A stretch of DNA of 64,000 bases from Halostella limicola (GCF_003675875.1 NZ_RCDI01000004.1:124001-188000), one strand, 5' to 3'. Counted from the stretch's first letter, positions 15,397 to 24,870 are shown. Translations and numbers: made by a program. Notes: a model not told the origin generated them from the letters alone.

Positions 15397-15855
15397 ATGG
15401 AAGATGTCCGCTCGGTACGGATGAGTAGAGAAGAACGGAACGAGTTCTTAGGGAGTGGTGGTACGGGTGTCATCTCGTTCGATCCGCCGGACGACGGCCC
15501 TCCGTACTCCTGACCGATTTCGTATGGATACGACGCAGATACGGGGAATTTCTATTTCCGGTTCGCCATTGGTCCTGAAGACACTGGAAAGAAAGACTTC
15601 ATCGACGAAGACAGGGAAATATCATTCGTTACGTACGACGAGACGGATCGTGGCTGGCGAAGCGTCATCGCAACCGGTAGACCGGACGCGGTTACAAAAT
15701 CAGCACTCGACACCGAAGTCGCCGAGGCGATGCAGCGAGTGAGAATCCCGTTTGTGGATGTGTATGATAGTTATCCTCTCACGCCCGTGTTCCGATTTTT
15801 CCAGCTCATCCCGGAGGAGGTTACTGGCCAACAAGAAGTAGGAACTGGGGAGTGA
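15397..15855 (+). pseudogene. PPOX (pyridoxamine 5'-phosphate oxidase) family gene with nonsense codon
   Basis: From ATG 15397 the frame reads MEDVRSVRMSREERNEFLGSGG and so on, then meets TGA at 15511-15513 (codon 39) right where relatives have the S-x-P-x-S-Y-G-Y segment. It continues in the same frame to TGA 15853-15855 with well-kept family features: DTGNFYFRFAIGPEDTGKK, SFVTYDETDRGWRSVIATGR, and the Y-P-L-T-P-V-F-R-F tail. Total 152 codons, a normal length for haloarchaeal flavin/heme-binding PPOX proteins. Only the single stop breaks it, so decay is recent, or it is a sequencing error. Confidence 0.8.
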
Positions 15856-16313
15856 GAAGCTCGAAGAGAGCGGGTTACATCTCCCCCTTAACATCCTCAT
15901 CGCGTAATCACGCGCTGTATGCCATCTGAACTGGCTTCGAGTTCGTCGTAAATTCGGCTGATCCCTTGTGAATGCCAGCTTTCGGGCTCCGCCGACGAGG
16001 AGACGGCCATCGAAATGTAAGATAGGTTACAAACCAGTGGTCAGTGTTCAGTATCGTCCGGGTGATGGGAGCCTCGTACTTCGACTGGTGAGCGCTTTCG
16101 ACTCGGATCCAGCATTCAGAAGCATATCCTCACTCCTGATAGACAGATCACTCGACTTCGTTACTTGTGCATCGTGTTGTCGCATTCACCCGGTCTTTTT
16201 CGACTGCCAGTGACGATAAACGCCACCTCTTACTCTGCGAAACGATGCATGATGGTTCCCGGCGGGGGGAAACGGATTTATCCGCTCACATTGCTCTTGC
16301 AAGCGATGAGAGA
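15856..16313. other. Gene-free stretch before the halocyanin-like gene
   Basis: No frame shows family motifs. A short inverted repeat (GCGTAATCACGC near 15902) is the only structure seen. A TATA-like GGATTTATCC near 16272 is well placed for the downstream copper-protein gene. Confidence 0.4.
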
Positions 16314-16376
16314 ATGAAATCAGAAGGTTTGTCACCGCGGCGTTCTACGGGCAGAACTCGGTGCGGCGGAAACGAA

Positions 16377-16886
16377 ATGAGCCGTCGTACGTTCGTCGCC
16401 GCGGGTGTCACCACGGCGGGAGCCACAGCCGGAACCGCCGTCGCGAACGCGACGCAGGAGACGCAGACGGTGGAACTGGTTGACTATGCGTACGAGCCGG
16501 GGACCGACGAACCGCTCGTTATCGCACCGGGGACTACCGTCCGCTTCGTGTGGATCACCGACAATCATAACATCGCCGTCGACTCACAACCGGACGAAGC
16601 CGAGTGGGAGGGGCACCAACCCATCGAGAACGCGGACTTCGAGTACGAGCACACGTTTGAGGTGGAGGGGGTGTACGAGTTCCACTGCGACCCCCACCAG
16701 AGCCTCGGGATGGCGGGGACGATCGAAGTCCGCGAGGGCGGCGCATCGGAAGAGGAGGGGGGTCCCGTAGAGGACCTCCTGCCCGACGAGGCGTTGACGG
16801 TCGGCATCTGGGCCCTTGGCGCGCTGCTGGTCATCGTGTTCTTCGCCTACTTCTTCACGAAGTACAGCGGAGACTACGGGGAGTGA
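16377..16886 (+). CDS. Halocyanin/plastocyanin-like blue copper protein, membrane anchored
   Basis: 169 residues from ATG 16377; an in-frame ATG 16314 would add 21 residues and suits the upstream TATA box better. The N-terminus is a Tat signal (SRRTFVAAG plus an Ala/Gly/Thr core). A cupredoxin domain follows (about 30-120). Copper ligands are visible: the histidine in TDNHNIAVD and the C-x2-H-x4-M of FHCDPHQSLGM. After an acidic linker there is one C-terminal membrane segment (VGIWALGALLVIVFFAYFF). The architecture suits an electron carrier tethered to the outer face of the membrane. Start choice is the main uncertainty. Confidence 0.88.
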   Translation: MSRRTFVAAGVTTAGATAGTAVANATQETQTVELVDYAYEPGTDEPLVIAPGTTVRFVWITDNHNIAVDSQPDEAEWEGHQPIENADFEYEHTFEVEGVYEFHCDPHQSLGMAGTIEVREGGASEEEGGPVEDLLPDEALTVGIWALGALLVIVFFAYFFTKYSGDYGE

Positions 16887-16956
16887 CCGTCCCGGGCGAA
16901 TCAGCGGTGCGGGGATGCCGGTGAAAGCGGCGATCGATCGCATTCACCCCGGCGTT

Positions 16957-17725
16957 CACGCCGCGTAGTTGTTCGGTCCGAGATCCAGTTCGGTCGCCTC
17001 GTCCTCGATTTCGGGCGATTTTCGGCCGTTGTTCATCGCGATAACGTCCTCGTAGTTCGGCGGCTTCTCGGAGACGTCGACGGTGCGCCTATCGAGGAAC
17101 GCCTCTCGATCGAGTCGCAGCAGGTCGAGGTCTTCTCTGAGAGTATCCCAATCGGGCCATAATCAGGTTGCCCGGCGACCCCGTGTTCGTACCGCCCGTC
17201 GGATGACACCGAAACGTGGCCGGGGAGGACGGTCGTGTGGTCCGGTAGGTCGAGGATCTTCTCATGGAGCGTATCGTTGAGCAGCGCCGCCCCGTGGGCG
17301 GCCTCGGCCTCGCCGAACTGGAGTTCGGTGCGTCCGACCGATTCGACGGACAGCGTGTCTCCTGTCAGTAGAAACTCGTCATCAATCCCGTAGTTCATCA
17401 TCTCCCTGGTGTAGCCGGGCGCGTAGATCGCACGGACCCGGATATCTCGAGTTCGATGAGATCGTGATCGGTGACCGGTTCGTACTCGAGGTACGGTCGG
17501 CCGCCACCTCACCGAGGTGGTACGACGTACCGACCTCGGCGGCGAGGTCGTGGCCACCGGAGATGTGGTCGGGACGTGCGTGTCGAAGACGCCTTCGAGC
17601 GTCAGTCCTTCCGATACGGGGTGACTACGTAGGTGTTTGTCTGCCGCGTCGCGTCGAACACGGCGGTTGCGCCCGCCTCCCGAGACCCGACGTCGTTCCC
17701 CAGAGACCCCTTCTCACAGCACTGG
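16957..17725 (-). pseudogene. Broken MBL-fold (persulfide dioxygenase-like) gene
   Basis: Read on the minus strand the protein can be followed through several frames. They include SREAGATAVFDATRQTNTY near the start, DTHV then DHISGGHDLAAEVG with a few bases missing inside the metal site, and IYAPGYTREMMNYGIDDEFLLTGDTLSVESVGRTEL. Further on come LPGHVSVSSDGRYEHGV and the tail NYEDVIAMNNG and LGPNNYAA ending at the stop 16957. At least two frameshifts and the damaged THxHxDH motif make it non-functional. It is a single-domain relative of the intact gene at 8929, with the same tail signature. The 5' border is uncertain; eroded sequence may continue to about 17940. Confidence 0.75.
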
Positions 17726-18090
17726 TCCTGACGGACGTCGAGGTCGTCATTCGACGGTTCGGCCAGGACGATGACGTACACCTTCCCAGGAGTGTCACCG
17801 ACTGTGTCTCCCGATTGACGATCCGACCAACGACCGTAATGAGGTCTGCGAGTACCGACAGTGCGGTTCGTAACCCGTGAAGTCGGTTTGCCGCAGCACT
17901 CCACCGCAGCAAGGATGTCGTCTGTCTCGTCTCTACGTTCCAAATCCCTGAGTACTAAGACGGTGTCGTCGGTGCAGAGAGGTTTGGGAGTTCTGCAGGA
18001 TTGGGACTGAGAACTGCTTCGTTTCTGCGCTGTTCTCGGGTGTGTAGAGCTATGAAGAACGTTAAATCCGAATAGGTCGTACAGTAGCGT
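17726..18090. other. Eroded stretch upstream of the broken MBL gene
   Basis: The minus strand stays open for part of it and may contain more of the decayed MBL neighbour, but no family is recognisable. Bases 17950-18090 show no gene. Confidence 0.3.
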
Positions 18091-18267
18091 ATGTTGCGAT
18101 CCATGATGGACCAGAACCTGTTCTGGATTCCTCGTAACAGATCAGTTATGACCGCTGACCAGTACGTGCCTATCTTCCTCGGATTCGAACTCAGTGCTGC
18201 AATCGGTGGATTCAGGAAGCGAGGCGACTACCAGTTCCGGTCAGCAGGTAAACAGCGATGGATATAA
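18091..18267 (+). CDS. Short frame before the ion-channel gene, doubtful
   Basis: 58 codons from ATG 18091 overlapping the ion-channel start by ten bases. The middle (TADQYVPIFLGFELSAAIGGF) is hydrophobic, but there is no known motif. It could be a small leader protein or a fragment of a lost gene. Confidence 0.3.
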   Translation: MLRSMMDQNLFWIPRNRSVMTADQYVPIFLGFELSAAIGGFRKRGDYQFRSAGKQRWI

Positions 18268-19259
18268 TACCTTTTGCAGTCGGTGTACTCCTCCTCGCCA
18301 GTGTCGTTATTGATCTCCTCTGGACAACGCTCTGGGTTGAGGGAGGCGCCGGACCCCTGACCTCGCTGTTGATGGTGTCGGTGTGGCGAACGCTACGACG
18401 GTTCGGAGGGGTAGAGTCACGAGCCCATACCCTCTCAGGTCCGATAATTCTCACTGTTAGCCTAACGACGTGGATTATACTACTTTGGGGAGGGTGGACG
18501 TTTATCTTTGCGAGTGGGGAGAGTTCTATCATCGATACCGTGAACCAAGATCCTCTGTCTTGGTCAGACTGGGTGTATTTCTCTGGATACACGATCTTCA
18601 CATTGGGGATCGGAGATCTCGTCCCGCGAGAGGGTTTCTGGCAAATTATGACAACTCTCGCGACGGCGAGCGGGATGCTCTTTATCACACTCAGTGTTAC
18701 ATATCTCCTCAATGTCCTGAGTGCAGTCACGCAGAAACGGTCTTTCGCCAGTGGTGTGAACGGGCTCGGTGAACACGGTACTGAAATTCTTCTCACGAGT
18801 TGGAACGGCGAGGAGTTCGAGGGACTTGAGTTACCTCTGAACACCTTTACTAGCCAACTGAACATGCTTACGTCGAATCACAAGGCGTATCCAATCCTCC
18901 ATTACTTCCACAGCAAACATCCCGGCCAGTCACCAATTGTGAGCGTTGCCATCTTCGACGAGACATTGTCGCTTCTCCAGTTTGGGTTCTCCAAACGCTC
19001 TCATCCGAGTAACGCTATTCTTAAAAACGCCCGGTCGAGCGTCGATAGCTATCTAGAAACGCTCCAGAATTCTTTCGTCGAGCCCGCTGATCGCTCCCCA
19101 CCGCCACCCGACCTCGATGCGTTTCGAGAAAACGAACTTCCGACTGTCTCTGACGAGGAGTTTACCACCGCTCTTGAAGCCATGGACAAGCGGCGGCGTG
19201 CACTGCTCGGTCTCGTCGAATCTGACAAACGAGAATGGCCCTCACAGGACGATGAGTAA
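18258..19259 (+). CDS. Two-TM ion channel family protein with atypical filter
   Basis: 333 residues. The first segment (PFAVGVLLLASVVIDLLWTTLWV) is followed by a second (IILTVSLTTWIILLWGGWTFIF). A pore region SDWVYFSGYTIFTLGIGDLVP comes next (filter T-L-G-I-G-D at 115-120), then the last segment IMTTLATASGMLFITLSVTYLLNVL. K+ channels carry T-x-G-Y/F-G-D; here isoleucine replaces the aromatic residue. The C-terminal ~170 residues are soluble and helical with no RCK/TrkA nucleotide motif; they may sense another signal. Ion selectivity is uncertain. It is transcribed alone. Confidence 0.8.
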   Translation: MDIIPFAVGVLLLASVVIDLLWTTLWVEGGAGPLTSLLMVSVWRTLRRFGGVESRAHTLSGPIILTVSLTTWIILLWGGWTFIFASGESSIIDTVNQDPLSWSDWVYFSGYTIFTLGIGDLVPREGFWQIMTTLATASGMLFITLSVTYLLNVLSAVTQKRSFASGVNGLGEHGTEILLTSWNGEEFEGLELPLNTFTSQLNMLTSNHKAYPILHYFHSKHPGQSPIVSVAIFDETLSLLQFGFSKRSHPSNAILKNARSSVDSYLETLQNSFVEPADRSPPPPDLDAFRENELPTVSDEEFTTALEAMDKRRRALLGLVESDKREWPSQDDE

Positions 19260-19349
19260 TGAAGTATTGACGTCTTGTTTCGACACAGCGTAAGAAGGTG
19301 CTCTGCTCCACAGGATCCGAAATTGTCCATACACCAACTCCCTCCAGAA

Positions 19350-19527
19350 GGTGGGCGACAGGACGAGAACCGTGCCGCCTAACATCGTGACGATGGCCAG
19401 CGCCGCACGGTCGACGGGGACGTAAAATAGTACGTAGACAAGAGCTGTCTTTAACGGCCCGCATGCCGCGAACTGGGTATTTTCCTAGTGATATTGACGG
19501 GATATACCCCCTGACAGATGTATTCAT
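19350..19527 (-). pseudogene. Fragment of a membrane-protein gene, copy of 38818-38983
   Basis: About 170 bases align with the 5' part of the broken gene at 38415-38983. GGGCGACAGGACGAGAACC matches GGGTGACAGATCGAGAACC, and GGACGTAAAATAG matches GGACGTAGAACAG. The match runs on to the shared start region TATTCATG. Frame is lost and the remaining two thirds are missing. Confidence 0.7.
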
Positions 19528-19654
19528 GTGTGAATAGACAGCATTCGATATTTCGAAGTGCGGCACTATCTACCGTACAGCGAGAACCAACACTCGTTTC
19601 TGGATCCCCAAATTCCCGAACTCTGTAATCTTAGTTTCCTGTCGTCCGGTTATT

Positions 19655-19766
19655 TCAGAGGTGTATGGCGGTGAGAACGAGGTTTGCGACAGCCACGATG
19701 GCTAACCAAGGCCAGATACTTTGTGTTCGTTGGCCGGCAGCACCCTCGATTCTGCCAAGCCCAGCA
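19655..19766 (-). pseudogene. CPBP protease C-terminal fragment, copy of 40551-40660
   Basis: On the minus strand it encodes AGQRTQSIWPWLAIVAVANL and ends TAIHL-stop, almost identical to the C-terminus of the CPBP gene at 40551 (AQRTQSIWPGLAVVTVANL, ending TAILV). DNA identity is very high over about 110 bases. The rest of the gene is absent. Together with the 19350 fragment it keeps order and orientation of the 38.4-41.3 kb locus, minus the bactofilin gene between. Bases 19260-19349, 19528-19654 and 19767-19929 show nothing else. Confidence 0.8.
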
Positions 19767-19929
19767 CGCATCCATCCCGTCGAGGCTAACCGGATTGCTT
19801 CTCGATGGTCTTCCACCTCACTGCTGATATTCGCATTCCTGCTAACGAAAACCCGACTCTTGGAACTAGGAACCACCACCACCATTTTTTAACACTTCTG
19901 TGGAATTCAATTGTGTGGTGAAGAATGCC

Positions 19930-20463
19930 ATGTCAACACAATCCATCCGTACGAGGTTCCTCGGAACCGAGACGTCGTACTCGGTCTCGGGAGCCTGGTT
20001 GTCGTATTGGATCCTGCTGCTCCGGCTGACCGCCGGGTGGTGGATGCTCCACGCCGGTCTGGACAAGATCTGGGCGTGGCCCTTCGACGCCAGCTGGTTC
20101 GTCGGCGGGGCCGCTCAGGGCACGATTCTCGCTCCCTTCGTCACGCCGTTCAGCGACGGCATCCTGTTGTCGTTCGTCAACGTGGCGGTACCGCTCGGGC
20201 AAACCGCCATCGGTATTGGGCTCATACTCGGCCTCCTCACGAGGACCGCTGCCTTCTTCGGCGCCTACCTGATGCTCTTCTTCTACTTCATCAACGGCTA
20301 CGGCGGCGGCTGGGCCCACGGCATGGTCACCGGTGAACTACTCGGGATCATGGTCTTCGGGACCATCGTGGCCCTTGGAGCGGGCGGCGTCCTGGCAGTC
20401 GACAACCGCCTGCGGGAGATGGAACCGTTCGAAAACACGCGATTACGGAGACTTCTCGGGTGA
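19930..20463 (+). CDS. DoxX family membrane protein
   Basis: 177 residues from ATG 19930 (in-frame ATG 19900 also possible but poorly placed). Four membrane segments: WLSYWILLLRLTAGWWMLHAG near 25-45 with the DoxX-like L-R-x-x-x-G-x-x-x-x-x-A/H-G, then ILLSFVNVAVPLGQTAIGIGLILGLLTR, FFGAYLMLFFYFING and ELLGIMVFGTIVALGAGG. DoxX proteins are quinol- or thiosulfate:quinone-linked in Acidianus (DoxD/A), but most are of unknown role. The short protein at 20470 follows by six bases and is co-transcribed. Confidence 0.85.
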   Translation: MSTQSIRTRFLGTETSYSVSGAWLSYWILLLRLTAGWWMLHAGLDKIWAWPFDASWFVGGAAQGTILAPFVTPFSDGILLSFVNVAVPLGQTAIGIGLILGLLTRTAAFFGAYLMLFFYFINGYGGGWAHGMVTGELLGIMVFGTIVALGAGGVLAVDNRLREMEPFENTRLRRLLG

Positions 20464-20469
20464 CTAGCA

Positions 20470-20757
20470 ATGAGTGACCTAACAATGGCAGACAAAATCG
20501 CCATGTACGTCGGCGGCGGACTGGTCGTCCTTGGCGTCGTCGTGATCGGCCTGCTCGACATGCTGCTGGGAGCCGGGCATCCGGTCAATAGCGAGGGTGC
20601 AATCGAACACGCTGCAGTGGTCCCCATCGACATCAGGGCGGGTATTATCCTGCTTGGCCTGGTGGTCTGGGGGTCCGTCGCCGTTTACAAGTTCGCCGCA
20701 GGGCCGGCGCCGACCGGAACGTCTGCCGGCCAAGCGCCATCCGGCATGGACGACTAG
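20470..20757 (+). CDS. Small two-TM membrane protein after DoxX
   Basis: 95 residues. Two membrane segments, IAMYVGGGLVVLGVVVIGLLDML (11-33) and GIILLGLVVWGSVAVYKFAAG (58-78), with an acidic/His loop HPVNSEGAIEHAAVVPIDIR between. The tail is Pro/Thr/Ser-rich. It likely works with the DoxX-type protein upstream (six bases apart). No family recognised. Confidence 0.75.
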   Translation: MSDLTMADKIAMYVGGGLVVLGVVVIGLLDMLLGAGHPVNSEGAIEHAAVVPIDIRAGIILLGLVVWGSVAVYKFAAGPAPTGTSAGQAPSGMDD

Positions 20758-21100
20758 TTCAACGCCTCGGTCAGTGACGCCATTTGCCGGTATCTTTCCG
20801 TGGTGCTCGCGTTAACGTCCATCCAATGCACCTCTACGTGAGGATGAACACGATTTTCAGAGCGAACCTATCCTTGCTCGGTTTTTCTTCTGGTCGATAA
20901 GCGCTGTGTATTCAGCACGACCGCCGGAATATATATCTACTGAGGGTTTCAACAGAGTCGTTCCCCCGAAACGCGCTGAAAGAGCACGCAGTCCCTGATT
21001 TGGGCACCACCAGTCTCGTCGAACCCCAGCAGTCGAATACAGGATGTCAAGGACAGTATTCGGGAGATGGATTAACGAGTGTATGGCGCATATCGCACAC
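20758..21100. other. Gene-free stretch, AT-rich box only
   Basis: No gene features. A GGAATATATATCT box near 20927 looks like a TATA element, but no start codon of a real gene lies at the right distance. Confidence 0.4.
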
Positions 21101-21271
21101 ATGGCGTATCAATTCGAGTGCACGGCCCCGGACTGCGTGTTCCTGATTCGGGCCGCGGACCAAGAAGAGGTCATCGCACAGGTCCAACGACATTCGGAAG
21201 AACAACATGAGAAATCCCCGCCACCCAAGGACGTACTCCTGGAGCGAATGGAGACCGTCGACGTCGAGTGA
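21101..21271 (+). CDS. DUF1059-like small zinc-ribbon-type protein
   Basis: 56 residues from ATG 21101. YQFECTAPDCVFLIRAADQEEV has a C-x4-C pair, and VQRHSEEQHEKSPP has two spaced histidines, giving a C-x4-C/H-x5-H metal site like DUF1059 small proteins. Function unknown. It runs toward the MMPL gene tail and ends 12 bases before it, convergently. Confidence 0.7.
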   Translation: MAYQFECTAPDCVFLIRAADQEEVIAQVQRHSEEQHEKSPPPKDVLLERMETVDVE

Positions 21272-21282
21272 TACTGCTGAAC

Positions 21283-24200
21283 TCAGTCCCCTTCGAGCCA
21301 GACACGGCGAAGGCGGTCGACTTCCGTGGGCGTGACGTCGTCGCGTTCAACTGCCTCCTCAATGTCTACGTCGGTGACTGTGCCACGTTCGAGAACTCGC
21401 TGAAAGACGTCCTCGACGACGGTGGCTGTCTCGTCACCGTTGACCGAATGCAGACCGTCTCTGTTTTCGACGATACCCTCCAACGTGACTACGTCGCCGT
21501 CCGCCGCTTCTCCAGGGAGTTCGACCGTGTACTCGAGGGTCACCTTGGATGGTGACTCACCGACATCCCAGAACACGGTCACACGCCCGTCACACCGGTC
21601 TATGGTAACCGGTTCAGGGACGACATCGAAGTCTGCAATCTCGCCTGGGACTGTCTCTCGGAGGGACACCCGGCCGCGGACGTTCCGGAGTGAGACCGTT
21701 ACTGGAATAGACTGGTCTGGCAAGATGTAGGGGCGGTGAATCGCACGCGTCGCGTCGAGATCGACCGTGAGTGCTTTACCGTTCGATTCCGCCGCTGTGA
21801 CCGTGCCGGCCCTTTCCGTGGCCGTGTCATGCCCCATGAACCGCGCCCAGACGACCAGCAGACTCGGGAGGACGAACACGCTGGCGAGGAACGCGAAGAC
21901 GATGGTCAGTGCGGTGATGAGGCCGAACGACTGAAGGAACGGCAGGATCGCGACGAGCAACACGGCGAATCCACTGGCGGTCGTCGCCGCACTCGACAGC
22001 AGGGCGCCGCCGGTCCCGGTCAGGGACTCGTGTAACGCCGTTGTAACCGTCTCCGCTCCGGCGAGTTCCTGATTGAACCGCTCGCTGACGTGGAGGCTGT
22101 AGTCCACGCCGAGCCCGATGGTGAGCCCGGTGATCATGCCAGTGACGATGTTGAACGGGATGTCCAGCAGCGCCATCGTCCCGAGCACCCACGTCAAGGT
22201 GAACGCGACAGGCACGATCGTGACGATGCCAAGTGACGCGCTCCCTTCGATGACCCGGTAGGCTGCCGCGAGGACGACAAATACCGATAGTAGCGCGACG
22301 ACAAGACTCAGGAGCGCCGTCTCCGCGAGCTGATCGGCCGTGATCTGGTTGACGATGACGTCACCCGTCGCAATCGTGGAAACACCTCCCTCGTCGGCGT
22401 CGTCGGCAATCCATCCCATCTGGTCGCGGACCACATCGCCGTCGGCTCCACTGTCGACGGTCACGACCATCCGGACGGCCTGGTACTCACCGTCTTCCCG
22501 GTGGACAACATCGGCGGCCTCCTCGGGTGCGACCCGGTAGAGTTCGTCATAGACGGCGCTCACGTTCTCGCCGGGAATGCCGTCGCCGTCGGTGTCGGCG
22601 ACCGACAGCGTCCGGTTGAACGACTCGTTGTCCGTTGCGACGCGGTCCATCACTGTGATCGGGTCGGTCACTGCGGGCTTACCGTCGGCGTACGTCTCCG
22701 TCGCCGACATGTCGCTAGCGTTCGTGCGTGCGGCATCGAGCCGGTCGAGTGTCGCGGGATCAGTCACGTCGCCTCTGACGAGTATCGTGGCTGTGGTGTC
22801 CTGTCTGACGAAGTCCTGGTCGAGCGTGTCGATTGCCGTCTCCGCCGTGTACGTCCTTGGCGCGATCGGATCAGGGAGGTCCTTCAGCCAGTCGTCGGGA
22901 TCCTCTGCGAGGAAATCTGACTGCTCGAAACTGGCGTCGATATCCGTCGCTCCGTAGGCTCCCGCGCCGCTGACGAGAAGCGCAACGGCGATGACGACGT
23001 AGGGAACCTTCGTCGCGAGCGTCGCACCCGTATCGAGGAGGCGATTGACCGGCCCGCCTCCGGTTCCGACGGCAGGTTTCACCCGGTCGATTCCCCGGCC
23101 TTCGAGCAGTTCGTCGAGTTCGACTTTCAGAGCCGGAACGAGGAGGCCGAAGACGAGGAGCGTGGCCACGATGCCGATGGCGCTGACGACGCCGAGTTCG
23201 CGGAAGACCGCGAGCGGGCTCGTGAGATTCGAAAGGAACCCGATGACGGTCGTCGTGGTGACGTAGACGAGTGCGACCCCAACACTCCCGAGCGCGACAG
23301 CCATGGCACGACTGGGTGGTGTCTCGCTGGACCCGCGGGCCTCGCGATATCGCATCACGACGTGGAGGCCGTAGTCGATAGAGAGACCGGTCAACAGGAC
23401 GAGCACGACGATGAACGGCTGGCTGAACGCGATGTCGAACCACCCCATCGCACCGAACGTCCACACGAGGACGAGCGCGATCCCGAGGAGGCCGAGCAGG
23501 ATGTCGAGCAGGTCCCGGTAGACGACCCCGAGCACGAGCAAGACGAACGCGACGGCGAGCGGGCCGACCAGCAGGACACTGTCGATCATCGAGTCCATGA
23601 TCTCCGTGGACACGATCCCGTCGCCGTAGACCAGGACGGACATCGAGTCGTCGTTCGCCGCCAGGCCCGTCATGGCGGTCTGCGCGTCTTCGATCTCATC
23701 GGGCGCGTCACCGGGCGCGAACGACCCGCCCGCTGTCTCCTGGGTTACGACGAGCAGCGTCGCGTTTGTCTCAGTAGATCCTGATTCGTAGTAGTCGGGC
23801 ATGAAGGCGAGTGCTCGTGCCGACTGGTTCGAATCTCCGCTCAGTACGTCCGCGACGAGGGTATCGATTTCCGAATCGTTCAGCGACTGGAGTTCCTCGG
23901 TCTGATCCTCAAGTGTGGGGTCAAGGTTCGCTATCTCCCGCCTGTCCTCGGCGAGGCTTGCGTACTCGTCCGTGAGTATCTGTTCCGTGACGTTCCTCGT
24001 ACTATCTCTCGTCTCGTTTTGACCCGCAGCTGTTTCGGTTCTGTTGGTCGTTGCGTTTCCGTCAGTCGCTTCGCGTCGCTCCTCGACAACGTCTGCGAAC
24101 AGAGCGTAGTCCTCCTCCGTGAGAGTCACTGACGTGTTGGCGTCGACGGCACCGAACGCGGGTCGGACGCTCGCGTTCGGGTTGCTTGCGAGCAAATCAA

Positions 24201-24642
24201 GGGTATCCGCAAGGACCGCCTCTGACCTGGCCAATTCGCGTTCGCGGGTCTGGAGGTCAGCAGCCCGGTCGTCGCGGATCGCGGCGGTCGCGATTAGGTT
24301 CGCGACGCTTTGGGTGGAGTCGTTCTCGACGAGTGTCTCGTTGATTGTTTCGTTGGTCTGGAGCGCTCGCTCGTATTCGATCATGGAGACGAGCGTCTCC
24401 TTATCGAGGACGTCGTCGTCTTGGACGATGACCTGTGCGGACGTTGTGTCCGTCGTCTCGCTAGAGAAATTTCCGTCGACGTAATCGAGCGCATCAGCCT
24501 CGTCGGCGTCGGTCTGGAACTGGTCGAGCGATGTCGAGCGGTCGACCATTGGCACTCCAGCGGCGACGACCGCGGACGCGACGAGCATGACCGCAATGAC
24601 GAGCCGAGCATTGTCCGTGATCCACTCGCTCGTGTCGAACAT
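21283..24642 (-). CDS. MMPL/RND superfamily exporter with C-terminal extra domain
   Basis: 1119 residues. Membrane segment 1 is at residues 13-31; an extracytoplasmic domain rich in helices follows to ~350. Then a five-segment bundle has LLTGLSIDYGLHVVMRYREAR, a typical GxxxDY motif of MMPL/SSD proteins. The second half repeats this: segment 7, extracytoplasmic domain 2, then ITGLTIGLGVDYSLHVSERFNQE. After the last segment (~residue 925) there are ~190 further residues including a beta-rich stretch (IPVTVSLRNVRG, VSLRETVPG, LEYTVELPG) like a DUF11/Ig-type domain and a helical end. It should export lipids or hydrophobic compounds with proton or sodium drive. It is divergent from the Bat-type regulator. 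Confidence 0.9.
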   Translation of the reverse strand: MFDTSEWITDNARLVIAVMLVASAVVAAGVPMVDRSTSLDQFQTDADEADALDYVDGNFSSETTDTTSAQVIVQDDDVLDKETLVSMIEYERALQTNETINETLVENDSTQSVANLIATAAIRDDRAADLQTRERELARSEAVLADTLDLLASNPNASVRPAFGAVDANTSVTLTEEDYALFADVVEERREATDGNATTNRTETAAGQNETRDSTRNVTEQILTDEYASLAEDRREIANLDPTLEDQTEELQSLNDSEIDTLVADVLSGDSNQSARALAFMPDYYESGSTETNATLLVVTQETAGGSFAPGDAPDEIEDAQTAMTGLAANDDSMSVLVYGDGIVSTEIMDSMIDSVLLVGPLAVAFVLLVLGVVYRDLLDILLGLLGIALVLVWTFGAMGWFDIAFSQPFIVVLVLLTGLSIDYGLHVVMRYREARGSSETPPSRAMAVALGSVGVALVYVTTTTVIGFLSNLTSPLAVFRELGVVSAIGIVATLLVFGLLVPALKVELDELLEGRGIDRVKPAVGTGGGPVNRLLDTGATLATKVPYVVIAVALLVSGAGAYGATDIDASFEQSDFLAEDPDDWLKDLPDPIAPRTYTAETAIDTLDQDFVRQDTTATILVRGDVTDPATLDRLDAARTNASDMSATETYADGKPAVTDPITVMDRVATDNESFNRTLSVADTDGDGIPGENVSAVYDELYRVAPEEAADVVHREDGEYQAVRMVVTVDSGADGDVVRDQMGWIADDADEGGVSTIATGDVIVNQITADQLAETALLSLVVALLSVFVVLAAAYRVIEGSASLGIVTIVPVAFTLTWVLGTMALLDIPFNIVTGMITGLTIGLGVDYSLHVSERFNQELAGAETVTTALHESLTGTGGALLSSAATTASGFAVLLVAILPFLQSFGLITALTIVFAFLASVFVLPSLLVVWARFMGHDTATERAGTVTAAESNGKALTVDLDATRAIHRPYILPDQSIPVTVSLRNVRGRVSLRETVPGEIADFDVVPEPVTIDRCDGRVTVFWDVGESPSKVTLEYTVELPGEAADGDVVTLEGIVENRDGLHSVNGDETATVVEDVFQRVLERGTVTDVDIEEAVERDDVTPTEVDRLRRVWLEGD

Positions 24643-24861
24643 TACTGAAGACTCACCCCTGGTTTCGAAGACGTGGACGAGACATGAGACGCAGCAGTTG
24701 CCACCCCACGCGTGACGCGAGACAGTTTTCCGTCAACAGAAGTCCGGACGACGGGAAACTGAAAGTCCGGTCCTATTGCCACGTATTCGTGGTGTATCGA
24801 CATTACGTGTCTGTATACTCCTCGGCCGGTTAGTGATCAGTACGAATCATCGAGAAGTACC

Positions 24862-24870
24862 CTAATATAT
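24862..24870 (+). promoter_or_regulatory. TATA-like box before the Bat-type regulator
   Basis: TAATATATT lies about 50 bases before ATG 24919, and a second AT-rich ACTATAAGT lies at about 24885-24893. The second is at the usual distance for a near-leaderless transcript, so it may be the true box. Confidence 0.35.

Noticed and set aside
15511-15513. In-frame TGA as a selenocysteine or recoded codon in the PPOX gene
   Set aside because: No structure resembling an archaeal SECIS was seen, PPOX enzymes have no selenocysteine there, and other genes use TGA as stop.
20940-20960. GAGGGTTTCAACAG and its near-complement at 43666 as insertion-sequence ends
   Set aside because: No transposase, no matching partner repeat and no target duplication at either place.
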